Notes under the pieces: model-generated
What the model was told of the DNA's origin: nothing
The model's input: the letters and a program-made list of their open reading frames with translations, nothing else
Databases searched by the model: none
In this document: piece after piece, positions 22,616-32,975 of the stretch
Position numbering within the stretch: position 1 is the stretch's first letter
Layout: each line of letters starts with the position of its first letter
Program-made: the position numbers and the translations under genes
Assembly (NCBI GenBank): GCA_964570685.1
Contig: CAZMZC010000003.1
Span: forward strand, 33,232 to 97,231
Source: UBA1189 sp964570685
GTDB lineage: Bacteria > Bacteroidota > Bacteroidia > Bacteroidales > Bacteroidaceae
Length of the DNA: 64,000 nucleotides
Reading direction: 5' to 3'

Positions 22616-25600
22616 ATGAGTGATTTTACACGCGGCATCAAGGTCTATCTCGACAGCCAAGGCTACGGCAAAGGCATCGATGAGATGGTGAAGAAATCAG
22701 AGGAGTACCGCAAGAAACTGACCGAGCTGGAGAAGGCAGGCAAGGGCGACACGGTCAAAGCCAGAACGCTGCGCAAACAGCTCATCAACCTGCAGAAGGC
22801 CGAAGATGAGTATAATGCGAAGCTGGAGGAGACCGAGCGTATCCTTAACAACCTCAGCGGAGCCACCTACAACGAGCTGTTTGCCGTGCGCAACAAGCTG
22901 CGCAATCAGTTGCGCGATACCAAGCGCGACACCGAGGAGTACCGCGATTTGTTGGCCGCTCTCCTCAGAACAGAGAAGGAGCTGAAGGAGGCACAGAAGG
23001 AGAGCACTGTTGAGATAGGTTGCCAGGGCAATATGTTCGGCAAGGCAGCCAGCTGGCTCAACAAATACCTTGGCCTCATATCCTCGGGTATAGCCGCCCT
23101 CACGGGTATCACCATGACGGCCAAGAAGTGCCGTACAGCTTTCAATGAGCAGGCCGAGGCCGAAGCCGATGTGATGAAGTATACGGGACTGACCCGTGAA
23201 GAGGTGCGCGAGCTCAACCAGGAGTTGGGCAAGATGGACACGCGCACCTCGCGCCTCGCCCTCAACGCATTGGCTGCCGACGCCGGAAAGCTCGGATTGA
23301 AGGGCACGCAGGATCTGCTCGACTTTGCCGAGGCTGGCGATGTCATCAACCTGTCGCTGGGCGAAGACCTGGGCGAGGGAGCCGTGAAGAATATCGGCAA
23401 GCTGGCCATGATGTTCGGTGAGGATGACCGTCTCGGCCTGCGTGGTGCCATGATATCTACGGCCAGTGCCGTCAACGAGGTAGCGCAAAGTTCTACAGCT
23501 GCCGAGCCCTATATTGTCAACTTCACCGCGCGTGTCGGTGGTGTAGCCAACCAGGCAAAGATAGCTCAGGCCGATATCATGGGTTATGCCTCGGTGCTCG
23601 ACCAGAACATGCAGAAGGAGGAGATGGCCGCTACCGCCTTCCAGACGCTGATTTCCCAGATGTTCTATACCCCTCAGAAGTTCGCCCGTATGCTCAATGT
23701 GCAGGTGTCCGAGTTTACCGACCTGCTCAAGAACGATGCCAACGAGGCCGTGCTGATGTTCCTTGAGAACATGAATGCCCGTGGCGGATTCCAAGAGCTG
23801 ATGCCCATCTTCAAGAACTTGGGTATGGACGGCCAGCGTGCCATCGGAGTCCTCTCTACCATGGCCGGAAAGATTGGCGATATCCGTGAAGCGCAGCGCA
23901 TCGCCAACGAAGCGTATCGCGAAGGTACATCGGCCATCGAGGAGGCACAGAAGAAGAATGCCACTCCCGAGGCACAGGCCGAGAAGGCACGCAAGGTACT
24001 GCAGGACTTGATGGTGGATTTGGGTGAGAAACTCACTCCGTTGCTCTCCAAGGTATATAGCGGCACGAGCCTGCTTGTACGTATGCTGAGTACGTTGGTG
24101 ACGTTCACGATAAAATATCGTACTGCTATATCATCGGCCATTGCGATGCTGACTGCTTACGCTATACGGCAGACCATCGTTACCAACAAGAATAAATTGC
24201 TGTTGTTCTGGAATGAAAAAGTGTTGGTGTCATTCAAGAATATAGGCAAGTTCCTTAAGACGAACTGGTGGGGGCTTGCCCTTACTGCAGTAGCTGCTCT
24301 TGTAGGCTATTTGGTAGATCTCAAGCGCAAGACGGATGATGCAGCCAAGAGCTTGGATACATTGGACAAAGTTCGCAAGAAGGCAGGTGATGATTATGCA
24401 GATGAAGCTTCAAAAATTGAAGGGTTGGTCGCCATCATTGAGAACGAGAACATCGCTTTAGGTGTTAGGAACGAAAAACTGACCGAGCTGAAGCGAATTG
24501 TTCCTGATTATTTAGGTTCACTTACCGAGGAAGGCAAGTTAATCAACCATAACAAGAGGGCTATTGATGAGTATCTTATTGCCAAAGAAAAGGAAATACG
24601 TTTGAAAGCAGCTGAGGATGAACTGACAGAGCAATTGAAGAAAAAACGTGAAGTGGAAAAGAGGTTGCAGAAAGATGACGAAGCTGTCAATAGAGCCCAG
24701 TCTGTATATAGTGCCGCATCTGCTTCCAATTACTCCTTGTATCAAGGCAAATTGTCTACTCCTGGTATGCAGACTTTGTCAAGGACTAACGATTATCGTT
24801 TGAATGATGCTATCGGCAAATTGACTCAAGCCAAGAAGGTTCGTGAGAAGACACAAGAGGAGCTTGCTGTAATCAATAAAGCAATATCTGACTTGTGCGC
24901 AGAAATAGAAAGCAATGGTCAGACTTTATTGGAGGACGATGTCGTTACCACGGTTGTTACGGGTGGTGATAGCACCTCCCTCGAACAAATGAAACAAGAA
25001 CTGCAGGAGCTGCTCAATGCCAAGGCTGTCCATTACACCGAGGAGAAGCAGCTACTGCAGAAGCAGCTTGCCGATGGCCGTATCTCTCAAGATGAGTACA
25101 ACATGTTGCTGCAGCGACAGGAGATGGAGCATGCCGAAGCCCGGATGCAGATACATCAAGACTACTACGGCCGTCTGCTGGGCTACACCTTCGACAGCGA
25201 GGAGGATCGTCGCAAGGCACTCTTCGATGCACAGAAGAATATCGAGGCCGATGAGCAGGCCAGCGAAGAAGCCCGGTTGGCCATGTATGCGCAGTATTAT
25301 GCCAATCTGGAGAAGATAAAGAAGGCCGGAGCCAAGGCCGACACCGATGAAGCCTCACGCCTGGAAGCCGAGAAGCAGGCCGAGCTGAAGGTGCTGGAAG
25401 CCTATTACAAGGCATCGCTCCAGTATGCCGAGCAGCATGGTATGGATACCGTAGAGCTGACCGAAGCCTACAACACTGCCAAGGAGAATGTCAATGCCAA
25501 GTACGATGAGCGCAAGAAGAAGATTGAAGACCAGGGAGAGCGCCAGCGTCAGAAGATGCTTGGGCAGTATGCCGTGGAGTCTGCAGCCGAGCGGTACCGC

Positions 25601-26581
25601 CGCGAGCTGAAGGAACTGGAGGAAGCACTGGCCCAGAAGCTCGTCACCGAAGAGGAGTATGAGAAGGCCAAGCGCAGTATGCAGCTCGACTATTGGTCTG
25701 CTCAGTACCAGACCTATCAGGACATGGCGGCAAGTGCCGTGGAGGCAGTGCAGCAGGCCGAGATTGACCGTGTGGAGGCCAAGTATGACGCCCTCATAGC
25801 AGCAGCCGAAGGTAATGATGCCGAGCAGGAACGTCTCGAAAACGAGAAGGCACAAGCGAAGCTCGACATCGAGAAGAAGTATGCCGATGTGAACTTCGGT
25901 ATCAAGGTGTCGCAGATTATAGCCGATACGGCAGTGGCCATCATGCGTGCCTATGCCGACCTTGGGCCTGTCGGTGGTAGCGTGGCAGCAGCCCTTCTCG
26001 GAGTCACCGGTGCTGCCCAGCTCGTGAGTGCCAAGGCCGAGCGTGATAAGGTGAAGAGCATGACCCTCGATGGCGGTTCTTCGTCCTCGGGCAGTGTCTC
26101 TACCTCGGAGCGTGTGGTGCAATATGCCGACGGCAAGTACGATGTCATCGGGCTTGATGACGGCCGTCCCTACCATGTGCCCTATATCGGCAGCGTCACG
26201 GGTATTGTTGACAGTCCGGCACTCATCTCGGAGAATGGTGCCGAGCTTATCGTCAATGCCGATGACCTCCGCCGCCTGCAGCGGCATGTCAACTATCCGA
26301 TTGTGGTCAGTGCGATCAATGATGCCCGTATGGGCTATGTTCCCCAGCATAGCGAGGGCAGCTATAAGCGCATTGACGGCAATCGACCGCTCACCCCGGG
26401 CAGCAGCTCTTCGGACGAAACCGTGGCGCTACTCCGTGAAGTGCTTGTACTGTTGAGGATGTTGCCGACACGGCTTCGCGCCTATGTGCTGCAGTCGGAT
26501 TTGAATGAGGCCGAAGAATTGAAGAAGAAATCAGAATCACCATTTACGAGAGGAGACAAGAACCATGGCACTGCGCATTGA
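22616..26581 (+). CDS. Tail tape measure protein
   Basis: A 1,321-residue protein. Residues 1-130 are coiled coil (AEDEYNAKLEETERILNNLS). A tape-measure core follows (residues about 160-440, KYTGLTREEVRELNQELGKM, then FKNLGMDGQRAIGVLSTMAG). Hydrophobic spans lie near residues 490-515 and 545-560. Residues about 780-1100 are again long coiled coil (KAQAKLDIEKKYADVNFG region). The C-terminus has a Gly/Ser linker. Such proteins set tail length and are ejected with DNA in phages. It supports a long non-contractile-type tail. It overlaps the next gene by 17 bases. Confidence 0.9.
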   Translation: MSDFTRGIKVYLDSQGYGKGIDEMVKKSEEYRKKLTELEKAGKGDTVKARTLRKQLINLQKAEDEYNAKLEETERILNNLSGATYNELFAVRNKLRNQLRDTKRDTEEYRDLLAALLRTEKELKEAQKESTVEIGCQGNMFGKAASWLNKYLGLISSGIAALTGITMTAKKCRTAFNEQAEAEADVMKYTGLTREEVRELNQELGKMDTRTSRLALNALAADAGKLGLKGTQDLLDFAEAGDVINLSLGEDLGEGAVKNIGKLAMMFGEDDRLGLRGAMISTASAVNEVAQSSTAAEPYIVNFTARVGGVANQAKIAQADIMGYASVLDQNMQKEEMAATAFQTLISQMFYTPQKFARMLNVQVSEFTDLLKNDANEAVLMFLENMNARGGFQELMPIFKNLGMDGQRAIGVLSTMAGKIGDIREAQRIANEAYREGTSAIEEAQKKNATPEAQAEKARKVLQDLMVDLGEKLTPLLSKVYSGTSLLVRMLSTLVTFTIKYRTAISSAIAMLTAYAIRQTIVTNKNKLLLFWNEKVLVSFKNIGKFLKTNWWGLALTAVAALVGYLVDLKRKTDDAAKSLDTLDKVRKKAGDDYADEASKIEGLVAIIENENIALGVRNEKLTELKRIVPDYLGSLTEEGKLINHNKRAIDEYLIAKEKEIRLKAAEDELTEQLKKKREVEKRLQKDDEAVNRAQSVYSAASASNYSLYQGKLSTPGMQTLSRTNDYRLNDAIGKLTQAKKVREKTQEELAVINKAISDLCAEIESNGQTLLEDDVVTTVVTGGDSTSLEQMKQELQELLNAKAVHYTEEKQLLQKQLADGRISQDEYNMLLQRQEMEHAEARMQIHQDYYGRLLGYTFDSEEDRRKALFDAQKNIEADEQASEEARLAMYAQYYANLEKIKKAGAKADTDEASRLEAEKQAELKVLEAYYKASLQYAEQHGMDTVELTEAYNTAKENVNAKYDERKKKIEDQGERQRQKMLGQYAVESAAERYRRELKELEEALAQKLVTEEEYEKAKRSMQLDYWSAQYQTYQDMAASAVEAVQQAEIDRVEAKYDALIAAAEGNDAEQERLENEKAQAKLDIEKKYADVNFGIKVSQIIADTAVAIMRAYADLGPVGGSVAAALLGVTGAAQLVSAKAERDKVKSMTLDGGSSSSGSVSTSERVVQYADGKYDVIGLDDGRPYHVPYIGSVTGIVDSPALISENGAELIVNADDLRRLQRHVNYPIVVSAINDARMGYVPQHSEGSYKRIDGNRPLTPGSSSSDETVALLREVLVLLRMLPTRLRAYVLQSDLNEAEELKKKSESPFTRGDKNHGTAH

Positions 26582-28829
26582 AGCTAACGGAGGCATCCTT
26601 GATATGCCCAATGACTTTAGGCTGGAGTTGGAGCTTACTTCGCCCATCTTCAATACTCGGGGCAGCCAGTCCCCAACATTCACTCTACCCGGTACTCCAG
26701 GCAATCTCCGCCTGTTGGGATATCCCAACCGTATAGATCGCGACTCCGAGTTGCGCCCTATCGATGGGGTTATCTCCGATGGTCCGTTCCGTCGGCAGTG
26801 TAAGTTGAATATCCTCACGGCAGGTCCTGATGGCATAGAGATGAGTGTCGGTACCGACGAGAGTTTGATATATGCAGCCTGGTCCGATGTCAAGCTGCGC
26901 GATATCGAGGGCTGGCCGGTGTATACTCCCGAGGCTGCTACCGATGTGGAGCGTGTGGATGTGCTCATCGGTATGCTCGATATGGTATACCGTCGCCAGT
27001 TGGATACCGATTACCATGTGTTCCCTGTGGCTGTCGAGAAACGTGAATCCGATGGTGAGGTTACCTATACCGTTGCCAATGAGATAAGGGTATCGTCCAT
27101 TCGTCCCGAATCCTCCCTCATCTTTGAGCAGCGGCAGATAACGGTCACATCAGGAACCGATACGGCAAAGGTCACGGTACCGCGTGGCTATGGCCTTGTA
27201 CCATTCCTTCGTGTCGGCCGTCTGCTGTCCTTACTGTTCGACCTGTATGGTATTGCTCTTGAGGAGAATCCTTTCGAGTCCGACCCACAACTTTCCCGGT
27301 TGGTAGTGCTTAACAATACGCTCGACACCATCTGTGCCGGTTATCTTGATTATCGGGACATGCTGCCCGATTGCACGGTCAATGACCTGCTCGATTCTCT
27401 GTTGGCACGTTTTGGTGCTGTTGTCTATGTCCATGGAGCTACGATGACGGCACGTATCGTCCTGCTCCGTGACAGCTTTTCTGCTTCCCCTTCCATGGAT
27501 TGGGACAGTATCAAGGCCTGCCGTCCTAAAATTACGATGGCAGCTCCCCAGAGCCTGAAACTCTCGTCACTTACCAGTTATGAGGGTGCAGCCCCAGCTG
27601 AAGAGAATTATGATGTCTTTATGGATAAGTACGAGCGTGTGATCGATACAGTCACGGATTATCCTGGTGTATGGACACGTCCGTTGCTCGTGCTTGACCA
27701 GTTCTCGGGTAACATATACAAGAACATCCGCAAATACGAGGGTGATACCGAAACACGTGAGACTTCGCTGTTCTCCTCGATGTTCTTCCCATGGTACCGT
27801 GAATATGAGGGGATGGATGCGTATGAGCTAAGCGGCAAGGATGAATGTCTGCCGATGGCTGAGGTTCCCTTCGAGGATATGGCGTATCCTACTGTTCCGG
27901 GAAAGATGTTTTGTCCCATGTTTTTATGTGGCGTGCGTAATGCCCATACGGTAGTGAAGGGCATGTTGTCCATCGATACTGATGATACGCTGAGTGCCAG
28001 TACAGACCTTGCCTTCTGCTTCGCCCATGGTGAACTGGTTACGGAGCTTGGCGATGCAACGGGGCGGTACTATGGCTCTCCGCTATGCCGTAGATTTGAT
28101 GGTCACCGTTTCATTGATGCCAACGGCAATGAATATACTTATTCCCTGATTTTTGTCGGTGAAGATGGTGCCTACAACCGTTTCTTTCGGGAGTTTGATG
28201 CATTTCTTCGCCATGCCAACCATACGGTAGAGTTGGCCGTCAACTATACCCGTTCGCTCGTCAATGCCATGGATATGTCCACACCTATCATGCTGATGGG
28301 GCAACCATTGATGCTCGACAAGACATCGCGCGTCCTTCCCATGTTCGGTATCAGTGCGGCCATGACCACGTTTCGTACGATGAAACTTCTGGAGCCTTAC
28401 GATTTGTCTGTAGAGCAGAATCCTCGACAGATAGTACCTCAAGCAAACGCTTGGGAGTTCTTCTCTACGCAAGAGGAAGCATGTGAGGTCGCAAAACAAG
28501 ATTTGGAGACACTAGGTAGAAACCATATTGCTTCTTCATCTGCCAATCGGGATATCAGTCTGACATCATCAGTTTTCAAAGTAGAGTCACCGACAATCGA
28601 CACCTCTGCTTGGGAATATTTGGGTGCTCCTACAAGCAGTGATGTAGAATCCAATAAAGTACTTCAAGATGAGTTTATATGTAAAATCTCATATGAACTG
28701 ACGTATTCGTTCTATATGCATGCCAATACGGAGGGCGACGGATGGAAAACGTTTGTTTATTCGTCTGCTGATTTTGGCCTATATTCTGTTAGCTTCCAGG
28801 CTGGTGTCCGGGCTGTCAAGCGCAGTTGA
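26565..28829 (+). CDS. Tail tip / distal tail protein
   Basis: A 754-residue protein directly downstream of the tape measure. It starts ALRIEANGGILDMPNDFRLE and looks beta-rich throughout. Position matches distal-tail or baseplate hub proteins, but no catalytic motif is seen. Assignment rests on gene order and length. Confidence 0.65.
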   Translation: MALRIEANGGILDMPNDFRLELELTSPIFNTRGSQSPTFTLPGTPGNLRLLGYPNRIDRDSELRPIDGVISDGPFRRQCKLNILTAGPDGIEMSVGTDESLIYAAWSDVKLRDIEGWPVYTPEAATDVERVDVLIGMLDMVYRRQLDTDYHVFPVAVEKRESDGEVTYTVANEIRVSSIRPESSLIFEQRQITVTSGTDTAKVTVPRGYGLVPFLRVGRLLSLLFDLYGIALEENPFESDPQLSRLVVLNNTLDTICAGYLDYRDMLPDCTVNDLLDSLLARFGAVVYVHGATMTARIVLLRDSFSASPSMDWDSIKACRPKITMAAPQSLKLSSLTSYEGAAPAEENYDVFMDKYERVIDTVTDYPGVWTRPLLVLDQFSGNIYKNIRKYEGDTETRETSLFSSMFFPWYREYEGMDAYELSGKDECLPMAEVPFEDMAYPTVPGKMFCPMFLCGVRNAHTVVKGMLSIDTDDTLSASTDLAFCFAHGELVTELGDATGRYYGSPLCRRFDGHRFIDANGNEYTYSLIFVGEDGAYNRFFREFDAFLRHANHTVELAVNYTRSLVNAMDMSTPIMLMGQPLMLDKTSRVLPMFGISAAMTTFRTMKLLEPYDLSVEQNPRQIVPQANAWEFFSTQEEACEVAKQDLETLGRNHIASSSANRDISLTSSVFKVESPTIDTSAWEYLGAPTSSDVESNKVLQDEFICKISYELTYSFYMHANTEGDGWKTFVYSSADFGLYSVSFQAGVRAVKRS

Positions 28830-28871
28830 TTTTGTCCTTTCATGAATGTAGCATAAGCAGTACTTTTGGGT

Positions 28872-29063
28872 ATGATTCCGTTGACCACCTATATATCCGA
28901 TGCCAATGCCTTGTTTGCCGTATGGCAACAAGATCATCCGTCAATGGCGATGACGGACTTTTATGAATTCCTGTGTTCGCCGACTCCGGAAAGAGATCTG
29001 TTCCTTTCCGTTCAGTCGGTGGAGCGTACGGTCATTAACGATTTTGCCTATTTGAGTGTATGA
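28872..29063 (+). CDS. Small tail-block protein
   Basis: A 63-residue protein (MIPLTTYISDANALFAVWQQ) of unknown function between the tip protein and the 29,060 gene, overlapping the latter by 4 bases. The ATG at 28872 is preferred to an upstream TTG. Confidence 0.55.
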   Translation: MIPLTTYISDANALFAVWQQDHPSMAMTDFYEFLCSPTPERDLFLSVQSVERTVINDFAYLSV

Positions 29064-30187
29064 GCCTTTCTGTGATGATATCGCCTGGTTCTCGTGTCTT
29101 GGCCGGCAATCCTATCAAGATGTCCGTTGCCTCAGACTCTAAAGTCACCTACACTATTGCAGTGGCAGGAGAGGTGTTGTATACCGGTAGCGGCATCGGA
29201 AGTTTCGATGTCTTTATCCATGACATTGTGGAGAGTGCCATGAGCGCACAGATGATGTACAACAACGATGAGCGGCTGCTTATCCCTGCGACCGGCAATG
29301 GCGTGGATGTCACAATCTCTTTGGTGAATGCTGATGGTGAGACAGCTTCCAGGAACTTCACCGCCTATATGGGTGGGGTTTCCAAGACCACGTTGCGCAG
29401 TCTTGGGCAGAGCAATATCTTCACTGGTAAGTTCTGCAACTACGAAGGGAATTTCTTCTTTACCACGCGAGGCGGTTCCTCTCATATCTGTATGCGTGAG
29501 AGTGAAGTGTCCCCGATGCTGTTCATCTATCCTACAGGTGTGTCACTTTCTGCCCGATGCGGCGACCTTGCTGTTTCTTTGCCAGGTACTGCTGGCAATA
29601 TGTATGGGCTGAACATCTATGCCATCCGCAAGCAGCTCTTTATGGATAGCGGCCAGTTGGTCAACCGTCTTGAAATCTACTATGGCGAGCTGTTGGCCTG
29701 TACCATCTGCCTACTTCCCTGCTCGATGGTGAGGGAGCGCTATTACGTGCGTTTCCTGAACTCGCTCGGCTGTTACGAAATCGTGGAGCTTACCGCTTCG
29801 GCACAAGTCAAGGCCACCTTTGCCGACGAGAGCACCTACAATGAATATGACGATGTCGTGGATGACTATGTGCAGCGCCGTCAGCGCCAACGTAGCCGTA
29901 AGCAGATAGAGCTGGAGAGTGGCTATAAAAGCCGTGATGAACTGTCGTTCCTGCTTGACATGCTGTCCAGCGATGATGTCACCCTCTTGGGTTATGAGGG
30001 GAATGATGTCAAGGTGCACCCGGTGTGTGAGGATTGGCATCAGGCTATACATCCGACGTCACCGGACGGCATACCCATTATACTTCGTTTTGCGGATGAC
30101 GAGCAGCGTCTGTCTGCCGATCTGTCTCTGGACAAGCTCGGCGACTCACGCATCCATACCGAACAGTTCACCCAACAATTCAATTGA
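29060..30187 (+). CDS. Beta-rich tail protein, possible paralogue of 12,519 protein
   Basis: A 375-residue protein. It opens with an Ig-like segment (PGSRVLAGNPIKMSVASDSK) and ends in EQFTQQFN, resembling the ends of the 12,519 protein. A basic segment near residues 275-290 (QRRQRQRSRKQIEL) is exposed. Likely a virion surface or tip-assembly component. Confidence 0.6.
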   Translation: MSLSVMISPGSRVLAGNPIKMSVASDSKVTYTIAVAGEVLYTGSGIGSFDVFIHDIVESAMSAQMMYNNDERLLIPATGNGVDVTISLVNADGETASRNFTAYMGGVSKTTLRSLGQSNIFTGKFCNYEGNFFFTTRGGSSHICMRESEVSPMLFIYPTGVSLSARCGDLAVSLPGTAGNMYGLNIYAIRKQLFMDSGQLVNRLEIYYGELLACTICLLPCSMVRERYYVRFLNSLGCYEIVELTASAQVKATFADESTYNEYDDVVDDYVQRRQRQRSRKQIELESGYKSRDELSFLLDMLSSDDVTLLGYEGNDVKVHPVCEDWHQAIHPTSPDGIPIILRFADDEQRLSADLSLDKLGDSRIHTEQFTQQFN

Positions 30188-30189
30188 CC

Positions 30190-31614
30190 ATGGCAACAGT
30201 ACAGGAGACAATAGACAACCTCATATCCTACATTGATACTGCTGTAGCGAAGCATTCCGTGTCCAATCGGCATGTGGCTACGGTCTTGGCGTTCCTGAAT
30301 GAAGGCCTTAAAGCCGTTTCGACGGAAGTGCTCGATGAGAAGTATCTTCATCGTGACAAGGCCGACTCGACAGATTTCCTTTTGAAGCTGCTCGGTGGCA
30401 TAGAAGTGGGTGACTATATTGATTCCATGAATGCTGGCAGTGGCGCGTCGATTGATGCTAAAGGTAATGCCCAGCTTCAGAGTATCGAGGTTCGTGGTGC
30501 CGCTCAGTTCCGTGAAGTTATCATCAACCGTCTGTCTGCCATCGAGGGCGACTACGAGTTTACGGAGAGTGGCACGATTGATAAGGTGACCCATGTGCAG
30601 GACAATGTATATATCCTGGCCATCCGCAAGCGTTGGACTTATGATTTCACGGCTTTCAAGGCCGACGATGTTGTCCATGGTTCACTCAATTCCCTGCTTG
30701 CCGATGGCAGTATCCTCACATCCTGGTTCCGTGTCCTCTCCGTAGACACATCGGCCAATGCGCTTACTGTCGCTCTGTATGATGATGTCGATGTTCCTGA
30801 TGCGAGGAACTATCCGCCTGTAGCAGGCATGAACATCAAGCGTCGGGGCAATGCCGTGGACGAGGAGCGTCAGAGCTGTTGGTACATATCCGTGTACGAG
30901 GGTGTCATCATGTACCTTGAGGGTGTCACCAAGCCCATACTTGAAGAGAGCAATTACTATCTGTCCATCGGTCGTCCCAAGCATCTTGAACTGTTCAATG
31001 GCCTCCCCATCAACTACAAACATCCCTACCTGTTTGCCCGTGGTGCCATCATCCGCGACCTGCTGCGTATCGATTGGGCTGGCAATCCCGAGTATGAACT
31101 TGTCGATGTCGGCCCTTGGCTCCCTACAGGCGAGTATATCCGTGATTACAGTGAGGAACTGAAAAAGTATGTGCAGCACCAGGTGTGGCATGGCTCATGC
31201 TGCTGGCGTTGCGTGGTTGATGCTGCGACGGTCGGTGTCGCTCCCCGATGGAACAACACACAATGGGTCTGTGTGGTCGGTGACAGCAACTTCTCGTTGG
31301 CCATAACCAGTTCCAAAGGCCGTTTCTTCTACTTCGGCCGTGAATATACGACCCTTGGTTTCGTACTCAAGCATGGTGATACGGATATATCCGTAGATGC
31401 CTGGCAGGTGGAGTGGACCCGTGAAAGCGGATTGGCGGAAGAGGACCGGATATGGGACACGGAGCATGCCGCTTGTGGTGACACTGTGGAGATAACGCCA
31501 GCTGACATGCCGTCAAACTGGCACGAGACACGGAAGGTCGTTTTCCGCTGTACCGTATACCTCAAGGACGGAGAGGTGGAGCAGACCATGACAGAGACGA
31601 TATCCATCAACTAA
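30190..31614 (+). CDS. Tail fibre or tip protein
   Basis: About 474 residues from ATG 30190. The N-terminal helix (ETIDNLISYIDTAVAKHSVS, then NRHVATVLAFLNEGLK) resembles fibre-anchoring starts of Bacteroidetes phage tail proteins, followed by a long beta-rich body. It lies in the fibre-gene run. Which receptor it binds is unknown. Confidence 0.65.
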   Translation: MATVQETIDNLISYIDTAVAKHSVSNRHVATVLAFLNEGLKAVSTEVLDEKYLHRDKADSTDFLLKLLGGIEVGDYIDSMNAGSGASIDAKGNAQLQSIEVRGAAQFREVIINRLSAIEGDYEFTESGTIDKVTHVQDNVYILAIRKRWTYDFTAFKADDVVHGSLNSLLADGSILTSWFRVLSVDTSANALTVALYDDVDVPDARNYPPVAGMNIKRRGNAVDEERQSCWYISVYEGVIMYLEGVTKPILEESNYYLSIGRPKHLELFNGLPINYKHPYLFARGAIIRDLLRIDWAGNPEYELVDVGPWLPTGEYIRDYSEELKKYVQHQVWHGSCCWRCVVDAATVGVAPRWNNTQWVCVVGDSNFSLAITSSKGRFFYFGREYTTLGFVLKHGDTDISVDAWQVEWTRESGLAEEDRIWDTEHAACGDTVEITPADMPSNWHETRKVVFRCTVYLKDGEVEQTMTETISIN

Positions 31615-31632
31615 TAACAAAAACATAAGAAT

Positions 31633-32754
31633 ATGAAGACAGCAAGTGCCTATCTCTTGTATACGCCACTCACCATATCCCTGTATATGGATGTCGTAGG
31701 TGGCAGTCTCGGGCAGCGCAAGGACGGTCTTACCGGTCTGTTCGACCCCGACCGCTCGTTGTTTCCCGTGATGCTGCGTCCTCGTCTGGAGGTTCAGGAT
31801 GCGGACAATATCGTTGCTCCTGGCGACCATACTTCCGACCTCATCGATTGTCGCTGGTACATCGGTCATGACAGCAGCGGAGAGCGTATCACCAAATCCA
31901 CCTCCGGTTTCTCCATTGGTGAAAACGGAGCCTTGACCGTAACCCGTAATGTGGAGCCGTCCTTACCCATGACCCTCTTCTTCAGCTGCGCCTTCCTTGA
32001 CCCTCGTACGAACAAGCCTTACCGCAAGACCCAACTTGTAACGCTCACCTCGGTGCTGGGCACGGAGGTTGCCCTGTCAATCGAGATTGATGCCGCCAAG
32101 AAGATGGCCGTGAGTCCTTTCCTCACGAATATGCGGCGTACGATTACGGCTATCCTACGCAACGGTGACACGGTTGTCCCCGATGACCTTGCGGTATATC
32201 GTTGGGATGTGCTCGATGGAGGCTCCTGGCGCGAGATTACGGACGAAGACCTCTTCTATGTCGGGGGACAGGGGAGCAGGTCTCTTACAATCGACCGTGC
32301 CTACATAGACAAGGAGTTTATCCGTGTGGTGGCATTTCCCGTGGCCTATCCCGACAAGACGGTGGAGGCGCATACAAAAATCTATCGCTGGTACGGACAA
32401 TGGGACGAACGTGAGGTGCTTACCCGTGGTAAGTTCATCCGCACCACGACCAGGGAGATAGAGGCTTGCTGTATCATCGACACGCCGAAGGGCGAGGTGG
32501 TGTCTCCTGAAAAATACTATGACATTACCCATATCTTCACCACTAATGAGAAAGGTGCCCTGCAGCAGGTCATCGGTTACGGTGAGCGGGCTGTGGTTCC
32601 TGCCTCCATCGTGGGCAAAGACCCCAATGTGCTTCCCGTATTCGGTTGTGAGGTGTATGAACGCACGGCCTTGCGTGCCTGCTGCATCGACGGCAAGGTG
32701 GTCACACTGGATGGTGTAATCATGACAATGAGTGTCTCACAAGAAACCGAGTAA
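31633..32754 (+). CDS. Tail fibre-type structural protein
   Basis: A 373-residue beta-rich protein (TASAYLLYTPLTISLYMDVV at the start) with no recognised domain. Position among fibre genes implies a role in the tail tip. Confidence 0.6.
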   Translation: MKTASAYLLYTPLTISLYMDVVGGSLGQRKDGLTGLFDPDRSLFPVMLRPRLEVQDADNIVAPGDHTSDLIDCRWYIGHDSSGERITKSTSGFSIGENGALTVTRNVEPSLPMTLFFSCAFLDPRTNKPYRKTQLVTLTSVLGTEVALSIEIDAAKKMAVSPFLTNMRRTITAILRNGDTVVPDDLAVYRWDVLDGGSWREITDEDLFYVGGQGSRSLTIDRAYIDKEFIRVVAFPVAYPDKTVEAHTKIYRWYGQWDEREVLTRGKFIRTTTREIEACCIIDTPKGEVVSPEKYYDITHIFTTNEKGALQQVIGYGERAVVPASIVGKDPNVLPVFGCEVYERTALRACCIDGKVVTLDGVIMTMSVSQETE

Positions 32755-32757
32755 TTT

Positions 32758-32964
32758 ATGAGCAGACCAAGATTTTTCAGCGTTCCGGCCGATGTGGCCG
32801 ACACGCTTGTAAGGCGTGAACTCCGCCGCCATTGGTCAGAGGATGGTATGGTTAAAGTGCTGTTGAGTTCTTCTGACCTGTACGCATACGGAATTGACCG
32901 GGCCTTGTCCGAAGGAGCCGTAGAGCTCTCCCTGGAAGACGTTAAAAGATTATCAACCGAATAA
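32758..32964 (+). CDS. Small tail-block protein
   Basis: A 68-residue protein (MSRPRFFSVPADVADTLVRR, then DLYAYGIDRALSEGAVELSL) of unknown function between fibre genes, 3 bp after one and 11 bp before the next. Confidence 0.6.
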   Translation: MSRPRFFSVPADVADTLVRRELRRHWSEDGMVKVLLSSSDLYAYGIDRALSEGAVELSLEDVKRLSTE

Positions 32965-32975
32965 AGAGAAGATTT

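Noticed and set aside
22697..23794. Long minus-strand frame of 365 codons inside the tape measure gene
   Set aside because: It is the antisense shadow of a strongly coding plus-strand gene. Leu/His-rich composition and lack of promoter or neighbours argue against it.
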